Of a stretch of DNA of 64,000 nt, positions 31,801 through 44,100 are shown one piece after another. A program made the translations under genes and the position numbers. This DNA is from Gambelia wislizenii. Lineage: Eukaryota; Chordata; Lepidosauria; Squamata; Crotaphytidae. Where the stretch lies: contig JAUMIR010000002.1 of NCBI GenBank assembly GCA_030847615.1, forward strand, positions 242,997,809-243,061,808, given 5' to 3'. Every line of letters starts with the position of its first letter. Within the stretch, counting starts at the first letter, position 1. The notes under the pieces are model-generated. The model was not told the origin of the DNA. It did not search any database and worked only from the letters and a program-made list of their open reading frames with translations.

Positions 31801-34800
31801 TGACACTCCCATCCCTTTCTTCTCCGGCAGGTGAACCTGACAGCAACAATGGGCACCTTTGACGTGGCTGCGGAAGTGGATGGTGTCAAGGTGGAAGGAG
31901 AAGGAGGGATGCACCTCGGCATGTTTGGATCCCAGCTTGACAACCTCAATCGGCAAATGCAGTTTGTCACCTATACCAACACGCTCTTCCATCCCAACAC
32001 AGCAGATACAGGTGGGTGTGGTATGAAGGCATCCACTGTGTTCCTCATGGCATTGGACTTAAGGACAGAGAACAGAAAAGGCAGATTAGGGCATATCATG
32101 GATTGGTAAGAGAACACATATGCTGGGACAGAGGGAATTTGAAACACTGGCAGCAGAAATGAGAGGGAAACAAAACTGAATCCATTGTTGGGATACAAAC
32201 TAAGGCTTTGAGCCAGGTCAGCCCTCTAAAACAGTGCAGAAAATATATTCTTGTGGACTTCTTATGGACTTCCTGAACAAATTTCTAGTGTAATGGAGAA
32301 TTGCATTAACATGGAGCTGCTTTGGAGTCCTAGAAGGTGTAAGCCACCCAGATTCCTGTCCAAATCTTGCCTTGCTTTTAGGTGACCTGTTGTTTTCAGC
32401 GTCAGTAGCATACCCTCTGAGTGTCCTGATTTGGCCAGGACAGTCCTGATTAATCATCTGTTGTCCCACTTTTTCAGCTGCTTTAAAATGTCCCAGTTTC
32501 TCTCTTCTCCTCCTACCAATTTCCCCCTTTGTCCTCAGCTTACTTCACTTGCTGCAAACTAAGTTTGAAATGCAAAAGTAGTTTGTACTCAATTAACTCA
32601 GCAGGGGAGAGGCAAGAGGAAGGTGTGGAATCTTGCCCTTCCCAGTAGTCCCAGGAAAAAGCAAATTGCTGCAACCTCTCCTAGTTTGTCTTTTGTTCCT
32701 CATTAATAACTGGCCATCTTTACCACATTCTGGTGTTGCTTGGCTACACATATACCACTTTTCATCTATGAAATGTTAAGAGGATTTGCGATCCTACTAT
32801 CTGTTCTATGGGGAGAATAACTGGGGATATGACAAGAAAAGGATTCCTCTAAAGCTGTAGGGGGCTATGCTCATAGCCTGTTGCAAATAGGGTCAGGAAA
32901 TCTGAGCATTCAACACCCATCTATTCTCCCTTGAGGATCCAAGGATTTCCTGGCAGTGGAGGGTGAAGTTGTTGTGGGGGTGCTCACACCCTACAAAGCA
33001 TCAATTCCTTCTGTGAGGAAAATTGAAGCTACATGTCTCCAGTGGTAAAAATATAGCATTTGCATCAGTTTCCACTGAGAAGAAAAGCATATACCACTTG
33101 CCTCATTTTCCTGTCCCAGTCGTGTTTTGTGGGCCCTTGTGGATAAAGGAGGAAGACAAATTGGTGGCAGGGGCACTCTGAAAATGCGTAGTTGTGCATG
33201 ATTGCAAAGTAAGTTTGAAAGATGAAGCCTTTTGTGGGCAAGCACAGGATTGCTCATACATTAATACTCATAATTAGTAATAATAATTACTAACTAGTTG
33301 ACCCAGTGTAACATATACCACTTGTAATAGATTTGAAAGGTTCACACGGTTCAGCTACACACTATAATTTTAGGAAAAGAATATTGCGTTGTTTTACATG
33401 TGGGTGGCTGAGAGGAGGGAGGGGCCCTTGTGAGGCTGGGGGTGTAGATGCAGGTTGAGTGCAGGAGTGGATTGTGAGGTGGAGAGGGCATTTGCATGTG
33501 GGTGGTGATTGGCTGAGGGAGGGAGAGGAGGGAGGGGCCCTTGTGAGGCTGGGGGTGGAGATGCAGATTGAGTGGCAGGAGTGGATTGTGAGGTGGAGGG
33601 GGAATTTGCATGTGGGTAGTGATTGGCTGAGGGAGTGAGGGGAGTGGTTGGGTAAGTAGCCAATCAACACAATGGGAAAGGAAGCATACCTAAGAGTTTT
33701 ATATAATGTATATATAGATAGATAGTAGTAATGTTGGCCAGAATCCTACATGTCAGTTATGAATGAGTAATTGAGAGTTAGGCACCCATGACTGTCCCTA
33801 TGTAGCCTCTAGTTTAGGGGCTACATAGGGACTATGACAGTCCCACCCCAATCCCCACTTACTGATCAGCAGCCACTGTGATCGACAGAGGTTTGTTCCA
33901 CTGTTGCCCAGGAAGGAACTGACTGACCCCACCCTACCCCACTTTGTGTGAGCGAGCTCCAGCATGAGGGGGAATTATCACAAGGCTCCTGCTCCTGCCT
34001 GTTGCACCAGTGACAAGTCATGGGATGGAGTGGAAATAGCAATCAGCTGCTTCTCAAGGGAGAGGGGAACAGACCCCTATCAATTGCAACAGCTGCTTCC
34101 CAGTAAGTAGGGATTTGGGAGACTTAGCTGGGATTCACCGCATAGCACTATAACTATAGTTGTTATGCCTATGCATTTCCCACACAGGATTCTGACCAGA
34201 GTTAATAGGCTTTATTCACATGAAGATTGAGTATAATAATATTAGCATAACTCACCAAGGTTGTTGAAGCTACATGTCTCCAGTGGTAAAAATATAGCAT
34301 TTGTATCAGTTTCCACTGAGAAGAAGAGCATACAATGCAAGTACATGAAGTGCCCTTAACAATCTCAAAACCCTGCTGTATATACATTCTTCTCTTTGTT
34401 GGAATGCCTTTCCTTCATTGAGCATTGCACAGAAAAAATATAAGGCCATTCTGTTTGATCAGGCATGTGGTGGATGGAGTTACATAGTGGGATTATTTAT
34501 TTTAAAACATAAGACTATAAAAGGAGCCATGCTGGATCTGATCAAAATCATATCTAGTCCAGCATGTTGTTCACCTAGTGGCCAACCCAATGCCTCTTGG
34601 AAAGCCCACAAGCAGGGTATGAGTGCTACAGCACCCTCCTCCTCTTGTTCCCCAGCAACATGATGTACAGACACACCTCGCTAATATGGTTGATTAGGTT
34701 CCAGACCACCACCATAAAGTGAATATCACTTTAAAGCGAATCACAGCATTTTTTTCACTTGCCAGTGCATATAAAAGCCTAAAAGCATATTTACACTATG

Positions 34801-35163
34801 ATTTATTAAGTGCTTAACAGTGCTAGGACTAAAAAACTGATGCAGAGATAAAAATGATAAATAAAAAAAAATGCTAGAAAGAACACTGAGACAAAACATG
34901 CACCAGTACTGTAAACAGACTGAGCGTTGGTTACAAAATGGCACTGTACTGTATAATTGAAAAGTGCCTTGTCAGCAAAAGCACTCTAAAGCAAAGTGCC
35001 TTAAAGCAAGGTAAGCCTACCACTTCTAGTGCTGGAGGGGGTGCCATGTTGCAAAATCCCAGACCATAACCCCCAGTTGTGGGGTGAGATCAAGATATTG
35101 ATCTCAGCATGTCATCTCAGATATGACATAGAGCTGGACTGAGCTCTGAATCTGAGTAGGAAG

Positions 35164-35199
<36 letters not shown>

Positions 35200-38100
35200 T
35201 TATTTAGCTAAAGGTTCCAGCCTACACACAGACACTCTCAATTCAAACGAGATAGCAATGGTCAAGATGGACAAGTTTATTCTGAAAGTCACAGGCATTT
35301 ATAGGTCTTTTTGGCTTAAGAAAGCAAAACAGAAGCTGCATGAGCAAAAGGGTACTTTCTGCTTCTATTGTTTATGGACTTTTTTGGACGGCGATTTGTA
35401 ACGCAAGCAGCCTCTTCCCTGTTGCGAGGCTGCTGCACGGCAGGGGGTGCGTTTTGGATTACGCTGTCCCCTTGCCAATACTGTTCCGGAAGAGCTGGGA
35501 GACTACAGCGCCATATTTGGCGATTTCCTAATCACGTTCAACTTCCGTGATTAGGAAATTGCCAAATATGGAGCTGCAGCCTCCCAGCTCTTCCCAAACA
35601 GTATCGGCAGGGGGACAGCGTAATCTGAAATGCCCCCCCGCCACACAGCAGCCTCGCAACAGGGACGAGGCTGCTTGCATTATAAATGGCTGTCCGAAAA
35701 AGTCCTATGTCTCTCTGGCTTTTCTTCGTAAACGGAGATCCCTTATCAACAGGAGGACAAGACTTCCCTGGCAACTACAGTGTGTAGCTTGTTTGTATTC
35801 ATCAGGGTTGGGTGCCTTATCAGAGTGATTATGACCATTGACTCTTCCCTTAGTTACAGTGGCTTTGAATAATATTTTAAAGATAAGTCAGCAGAAGCCT
35901 TACCAAGCAAATAAGCAAGGAATTGCTTTATGGGAAATAATTGACTGAACAACTTATGTATATCTGTTCATGGTGGGCCCAGTAATACTTTTCATGCCAA
36001 CACCATCATGGCTAACTGTCTTATCTTCCATGAGTTTGTTGTACAGTAGGACCCCCGTATCCACTATTCATTATCCACTGATTCAGTTATCCACGGGACA
36101 CAAAACAGCACACCTACCATAGAGTCTTCCTAGAAAGTATGTCCTCTCTAGCCATTTTCTAGGTCCTCCAAGGCAATTCTATGGTATTTTAAACCAGGAG
36201 TCCTATCATTTTTAATGGTGTTCGCTATTATCCACAGTTTTTGGTATTCCCCCCACCCCGCAGAACCAATCCTGAGTCAATACAGAGGTCCTACTGTATT
36301 CCTTTTTAAAATTGTCTGAGCTGGTGGCCATCACTACCCATCAAGGGGTGGGAAATTCAACAATTTGGAAAAGATGTACTTTGTTTTATCTCTCCCGTAG
36401 TATATATTCTAACTAAGGGCTTTATCACAAAGATCCATGTTTGATCTTTCCTTACCACACAACATTGTGACCCTCCCATTGTTGCATTACATTTCCATCA
36501 TGATTTGATTGCATCTTTTCATTGATGGGAAAAACCCATTAGTTCAGTGGCTGCACTAGGGGAGTGTGGAGAGGCCAAACTGCACCAGGTGACACTGTCG
36601 GTGGGAGGAGTGACACCAGCCTCAGCAATGCCACAGCATTAATGGCTCCAATATCACTGCTGTTCAACTATTATTTCTGGTGTAATCATTTTGTTCTGCT
36701 GCAGTTCTGATATTTCAGCAGTCATGTGGTGTGAGTAGGTGTGATTCTCCTCCCTCCCCCCATCCCTAAGTAGGGTGAAGTCATTCCAGTTCTGGTGTCC
36801 AGACAAAGAGGACACCATGATGCATGGGAATAATGATGCTTTTACTCAATTCCCTATATTTTATTTTATTTTTTATTTTAAAATTAGTTTTGCCGTAATT
36901 GTGCATTTGTGCTGCTGTGGTGGGTCGGCAATATGCTGCAATACACAGTTATGGCAGCACCCTCCATTTGTGGGAAGCATCAAAACTGTACAATTGTGCA
37001 ATCAGGGCATTAAAAAAAATTTAAATGGTGCACATGCACTACATACAGCAGACATGGGTAGGAAGCCGGAGTCAAGTGAGGCAGTGAAGACTGTTTGCAG
37101 GAATGTGCATCACTGAAGCAGCACCTTAGCACTAATTGGAGAGATGGTGTGAAAGTGATTGTTTCAATATCAGTATGTTTCTGTTTGCTTAAACAACACA
37201 ATTGCTTTGAGACAGCAAGCTGGTGTTATTAAGCCCTAAGCCTCTATTATTTTGACTATGGTAATCTTCAGGTATTTTGGAGAGAGTTAGCTCTCTTGAT
37301 CTTTCATATCAGCTTCCCTTTGGCCATAAACATATATAAAAAAATCCTTTAGCACCTTAGAGACTAATTGAGAAAAAGAAATTTCTAGCATACGCTTTAA
37401 TGAACTAAAGTCTTCATTATGAGAGGCAAGATGAAGATGCAGATGTGGCTTGGAGTTTATGAAAGCTTATACTAGAAACTTTTTTCTCATTCTCAAAGGT
37501 GCTACAGGATTCCTTTATACAGTATCCTGTTATGCTGAAACAGACTTGCAAAGTTATATCTTTGAATACTACTTCCTTTTTACCAGTTCCCTCAATTTAT
37601 ACAAGTTCTGCAGCCTAATATGTATTGTAAATCTTCTTTGTGGTCTCTGTGAATACACACAGTGGATAATTCCTGCGCCTACGCAGAGCATTCAGAACCA
37701 TCTGGAATCACTAGGCAGAATAGTTTTGATACATTTTGGCAGTAACTCTGCCTACTCCAACAGTCTCTCTGAGGCACTCTCACCTAATTCCCCTCAGTTC
37801 CTTTTTATCCGCCTCCTGAGCAGCACATAGGAACCCTTTGTTTGCTAGAGCTTCTTTCACTTTCTATTTTACCTCACAGATTGACTCGGACTGCTTATTG
37901 ACTTCATTTTTTTGGCTTTTCCTTTTTATTCTTGTTGTGATTTCTGGCCCTTTCGTCTTTTGGACTGTTTTTTGGCGTCTCTCTCTCGTTTGCCCTTGGA
38001 TTTGGATTCGGACTCCGACTTGGTACAACTTCGGACTGGTTTGACTCTTCTCTCATCTTTTTGATGTTTTTGTGATTATGGCCTCGACTCTGCTGCCTTC

Positions 38101-41100
38101 AAACGGTGCTCCATTTGTCAGGCAAAGCTTCCTGCCTCTGACAAGCGCTCAGAGTGCCTCATCTGCCTGGGTGAAGCCTACTATGTGGATGCTTGTATAC
38201 ATTGTCAGAACTTCACCCCTCAGGTGTGTAAAAATTGCTCTTCGAGGCTGAAGTCCCTTTTCTATGGGAAGGCGCTGTTCCCACCCTCTGCTTCTACTCC
38301 AGGCGCTCAGGTTGGGGTTTCACCGCCACAGAAGAGTGGTCACTCTCTGTTGGCCAGTCCATTGGTGAAGAGAAGGCATGGGCTCTTGAGTCCGTCCCGT
38401 TGTCAATCAGTGGCGTCAGATCCGGAGGCTGTGCATCAGTCCCATAAGCATACTACCGCTTCGGGATCGAGTAAAGGCCATGGCTCTTCAAAACCTTTGA
38501 CCTCGACTCAGGACCATCTGGGTCCAGCCAAGACCGTGATTCCTCTGCCTCCTCTGGGCCAGGACTAAGGAAGAGGAAAAAGAAGACACTCTTCTCCGAG
38601 ACCAACAGTGCACCCCTTGTCCACTGCGGTGGCTACTTTGGCGCAGGAGCCCGAGGAACAATAACAGCCGGCTACTGCAACTACGGCACAGAGCGCTCTT
38701 TGTCCACTGCGGTGGCTACTTTGGTGCAGGAGCCTGAGGAGCAACAACAACTGGCTACTGCCACTACAGCTGTTTTGGATCTGAACCAGACGTCAGTACC
38801 GGTTCCTCCTACAGAAACTGGAGATGTCACCACAGTCCGTGATCCATCGCGTGAGGTGACTCCTACTACTTCCTTGGTGATTGTTCAAACTGGAAAATGA
38901 GAGATCTCTGAAGGGGTAAGGGCTTCCTCCCCTGTGGTTCAGGCCCGATCCCCTGTGCTCCTGGTCTCCCAAGATAAACTCCTCGGTATAGACGCTGTTA
39001 TAGTCGACATCGAAATTACATCACAGGAGGCAATAGGCAAGGCTCCTTCTTCGACTCAGTCACATCGAGTCTTGGACATTGAGCATTCATATGGAGCTTA
39101 TGATGTGGCCTGATCGGCCTTCGACCTTCATTTCCTCTCTCCTCCTGGAGCCACGGCCTGACTTTTGCACAGCGACCTCAGTTCTGTTTTGCTGACAGCA
39201 CTGGCCGTGGGGGTTATTACTCTCCCCCTCACCTTTCCCTCCACAGGATGGAACGGGGTCATCTAGAGATCTGTCCGGCTGAACCCGTACTGAGGGACAC
39301 TGACAATCAGTCTTACCTGGGCGTCAAGATCCTTGCTGCCACCTACAACTCCTGTGTATGTGACTTCTCTGCACCAAGGTTGGCACAGCCCTTTGCCTCA
39401 GGGCTGTAGCCCCTCGCCTTCATCATCCTCTTTGGTATCATTGGACTTTTCTGTATAGTACATACCGAGAGCTCCCTCTCCACCACTGGATTTTATCGAC
39501 GATGAGTCCTCATCTGCGACGGACGATGTTCAAGCATTTTCAGAGTAGATGGTCCAGATGGCCCACGCCTTAGACTTGAAGATCACCAAGAGGGAGTCTG
39601 AGCCTGTGGATCCAATCTATTGTAGGATCAACTCAAACGCTCCTCCCACTGCGGTCATACCGGTGCTACCTTCACTATTGAAGCTTATTCAAGGCTCGTG
39701 GGAAAATCCATCATCCATTCTATCGACCTCAAAAGAGGATAGATCGGAACTATTGTGTGTCAGGGGATGGTATCGACTGACTCCGAGAACGCCCTCACCC
39801 GGATTCGGTGGTGGTAGAGGCTTCTCAGCAATGGCTTGCAGTGAAAACAGTGGCTGGTTCTGTGGAAATTTGCGGCATGCATGGTTCTGTTCATCTGGCC
39901 TTGCTGCGCGGGCTTCCTTGACCATCAAGGATATGCCATTTGACCATTCCAGCCTCTTCAACAGCTCGACTGATGAAACGCTTGAATTCACGCAGAAGGT
40001 GAGGACCACCACATGGAACTACAATATACCGTCGTCTTCATATTCTGTGTACTGATTAAGGGGTCGATCTGGGTGGCACTCCTCCTCTTACACCCAGTCC
40101 TGTCAGAGGGGATACACTCCGCAATCCTCCAGGCGCTCACGGTACCAGCAACCCACTTCATCCACCTTTTAGGTGGGGAGCCAGGCCTCCACCTCCTGGT
40201 ACTGGCTACCGACAAAGCGCTAAAAGAACAGGGCAGAAGGGGATTTTAAACTGCCCTCGTTCTCAGTCCACTCATTCCTTTCCTCGAGAACCATCTGTTT
40301 GGAAACTGCCTGCCTGCGTTCCGAGACACCTGGTCCAAGATAACATGGGGACGATGGGTGCTTCACATCATCCAGGATGGTTACTGGATTGGGTTTGAAC
40401 AAATTCATCATGTAAAGAGGTTTGGGATGGTTACCCTGAGTTCGATCCTGCCTCTTCTTAAGCGAGGTGACTGATTTGCCTCCATCGATCTCAAGGATGT
40501 GTACTTTCATATTGGAATTCACCTGACCCACAGACGATTCCTCGCCTTCATGGTCGGGGACGAGGCCTTCCAGTTTTGTGTCCTACCCTTTGGACTATCC
40601 ACGGCACCGAGGGTATTTACGAAATGCATGACGGTTGGGGCAGCTTTCCTGCGTCAACAGGAGAATGGTCGTCTTCCCCTACATCGACAACTGGCTCCTG
40701 GTGACAGAGTCCTGTCGACAACTCCTAGATGACATCGAGCTGACATTGGACTTACTGGATGCCCTGGGCCTGATTGTCAATCTGGAGAAATCGCATCTCA
40801 AACGTAGCCAGTCTCTCCAGTTCATTGGAGCCTGCTTGAATTCAAACACTGCTGTGGCTTACCTGCCTGCAGATCATTTCGATATTCTCTGCAACCTCAT
40901 CCACCAATGCTGCAGATCTCAGAGGATCTCCGCTGGTTTGATTCAAACCCTACTGGGAAACATGGCAGCCATGACTTTAGTCACTCAATTTGCAAGGCTA
41001 TGGTTTCTACCGCTTCAGTTGTGGTTCCTGAACATCTTTGACCCAGTGCGAGACTGCCCTCACAAACTCCTCAACTTGCCGCGAGCAATTAAACATTCCC

Positions 41101-44100
41101 TGGATTGGTGGTTAGACCCAAACAACATCCTGTCAGGCATGCTGTTCAAACCCCAACCGCAAGTCTCAGTCACTATGGATGCATCCTCACTCGGATGGGG
41201 AGCCCACCTCGAGACACATGCTCCATATCAATATCCTCGATCTCCTGGCTGTTCAGAAGGTGCCTCAGGCCTTCGAGAAGCTGGTATCGGACAAGCAGGC
41301 AATGAGGTCTTGGTCTCTTCTGTTGCTTACCCTCGAAATTTGGGACTGCTGCATTCAGAAGGGTATACTTCTCCACTCCATTCATCTTCTGGGAGAGGAG
41401 AATAGTCTTGCCGATGGACTGAGCCGTCCGACTTCGTCCGTGCACGAATGGATGTCACATCAATAGATGGCACAAGAACTGTTTCAGCACTGGGGTACTC
41501 CGCAGGCCCATTACGAACACAAGTGGTGACCAAGCTGCGTCAGGACCAATCGGATGCAATACTCCTCACTCCATGGTGGCCTCGGCAACTGTGATTCACA
41601 CCTCTCCTTCGCCTGGACCATTGATGCTTTCTGCACCTTCTGAGCCGTCTGCATCTATTGACCATCCCGAACGGCAACATCAGACATCCGGACCTCGAGA
41701 TGCTTCATCTGATGGCTTGGAGGGTACTGCTCTGAATCTGCCTTCAGATCCAAAGCATTCCGTGCATCACCGCTACTGGCCGACATACAGGTAGTGCTTG
41801 ATGCCTCTCTCTGCCCTTCTACACATTGATCCTATTCCTACAAGTGGAAACACTTCAAATCCCTTTTCTTAGACCATGACCTCACCGCTGCTTCCCCCTC
41901 GGTGACCACTGTCCTCCAATTCTTACTGCATCTTTCGGATTCAGGACTATCCTTCTTGTCCCCGAAGTGATACCTGGCGACTCCCTCCGTTGAGTTGCAA
42001 GGACAGGGTCGACCTTCTCCATTTCAAGACCCATTGGTTTGGAAATTCCTGAAGTGCTACGTCAACCTTCATCCACCAGTGGTTGAACCTGTCCCAGCTA
42101 GGAGTCTCGAACTAGTCCTCTCTCAATTCATGAGACACTCCTTCGAACCCTTGGCGACAATGGATCTGAGACTCCTGTTGTGGAAAACAGCCTTCCTCAT
42201 AGCCATCATGTCCGCCTGTCGAGCTGGTGGGCTTTGTGCCTTGCGTTCTGATGCTCCATACTTGACATTCCATGAGCACACAGTGTTTCTGAAACCGGAC
42301 ATGTCCTTTCTCCCGAAGGTGGTCTCCAGTTTCCACATCTACCAATCCTTCATTCTCCCTTCTCTAATGCAGGATCCAAAGGATGACTTGAACCGACTCT
42401 CCACTTCCTGGATGCTCGGAGAGCCCTTGCCTTCTATGTGTAGCGGACAGCTCCATTTCAAAAGTCGCCAAATCTGTTTGTGCCCTAGGCAAACTTGAAG
42501 TTGGATGCCCCTGTTTCTCCACAGTGCCTGTCAGAGTCAGTGGTATTGACCATCTCCCTCTGTTATGAACTGGCTCGAAAGCCCCTGCCTCCTCGGGTTC
42601 GAGGGCACTCTGTTAGAGCTGTATCCGCTTCTGCTAGCTTCCTCTCCAAGGTTGTCCTGGAGCATGTGTGCCGGGCAACCACTTGGTCTACGCCACTAAT
42701 TTTTATCTTGCACTACAAACTAGACACTCGGTCTCGTAATGAAGCTGCTTTTGGGAGGGCAGTTCTGCTGTCCTCCATTCAATAAGTGAGTGGTTATTGT
42801 GGTTGCCTATGGTACTTAACATTTATTGCTATGTTCATGTCAGTTTATGCTCATTGTTATGGTTTCATGGGACATCACTTGTCAACAATTGTCCTTGTCT
42901 AACCCGCTAGCATGACATACCCTCCTCCTACGGGTGAAACTTGCTAATCTACCCACTGTGTGTATTCACAGAGACCACGAAGAAGATGGGCAGGTTGCTT
43001 ACATGTAACCATAGATCTTTGAGTGGTCTTTTGTGAATTCACACAGACCTGCCCATCCTCCCCTCTATGTCCTGCTATGGCATATGCTTAATGTTCCTTG
43101 TCTCACAAATGTACTCTGTTTTACGTGTTTTTTTTGTTTGCTGCTATTTTTAATGGGACACCCTGAGGGCCTGGGTTAGAGCAAAGCAAACAGTTGAAGT
43201 AAATAAATAGCAGCTGTGTATGAAGAGAGGACAAATCATTAGCCAGGGAGGAAAAGAATGTAGTCAATGAACAGCCTTCCTAAACCTGGCCCCTGCTATT
43301 ATTATTGAACTACAAGTTCCATCATCCTCACCTGCTTCTTGGGGGGTGGTTGAAGTTATAGTCCAGCAGAGAGCACTGCAGAAAGCATCCAACCTTCTCT
43401 GGCATGACAACTGTGGGAGGGAATGGCCCCTGTCATCTGAGATCTGTGCTAGCTGTTTTTTCAGGTGCCTCTTAGGTTGGTTGAATTGCTGACTTGTTGC
43501 TGGTTGACAAAAGCAAAGAGGCCCTTTCAGGGTGACCCAGAAGACTAGCAATGCAGGCCCAGGGCCAGCAAAGTGTTTGTGAAGAAAGTATGATTCCCAA
43601 GCATGCTTTCTAGGACATCAGTCCCATATTCAATCACTGGAACTTGCTCCTTCACAGACCTGCTCAAAAGGTCCTATTGACACTGGCTCTCATGGCCAGG
43701 ATTTACTGCAACCTGTAGTGGACACAGAAGTCCTCAGGATGTGTCAACGGCCCTTCCCAGTCCTACAGGGCTAGTGGAGTTCATTTTAATTGAATCTGGG
43801 CTGTGGAAATATACAGACAGCTCACCAAGCATCCAAAAACAGTAGATATGCTGAGAAGGGTGAGCAGCAGAGAGAGAAATTCCAGGCGTGGTGCTGGCAA
43901 GTGTGGGCAGATTGTTTAGAAGAGACATCCCCAACCTTGTGCCCTGCCAGATGTGTTAGACTAGCAGGGCTGTCTGGGATGATGGGAGGGCGCTGGGTTG
44001 GGAAAGGCTGGGAAGGAGAATGAGGCATCACTGAATGATACCGAGGACAAGAAGACAAAACAAATTGTCCTTCCAAACGGATTTAGATTTAATTTTTACA

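Larger units (their letters stand above)
37631..43057 (+). mobile_element. DIRS-type tyrosine-recombinase retrotransposon, copy 1
   Basis: Bounded by inverted terminal repeats: 37631-37665 begins ATCTTCTTTGTGGTCTCTGT, and 42952-42986 is its complement with only one or two differences over 35 bp. The coding order is a Cys-rich gag-like protein, reverse transcriptase with RNase H, then tyrosine recombinase, which is the DIRS order. The right repeat is followed by a palindromic segment (42983-43057). Every frame is broken, so it is a defective copy. It lies in intron 5 of B4GALNT1, sense orientation. Confidence 0.9.

Noticed and set aside
33351..33670. Proline/histidine-rich minus-strand ORFs in three frames
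   Set aside because: Shadow of the 115-bp tandem repeat; all frames open for the same reason.
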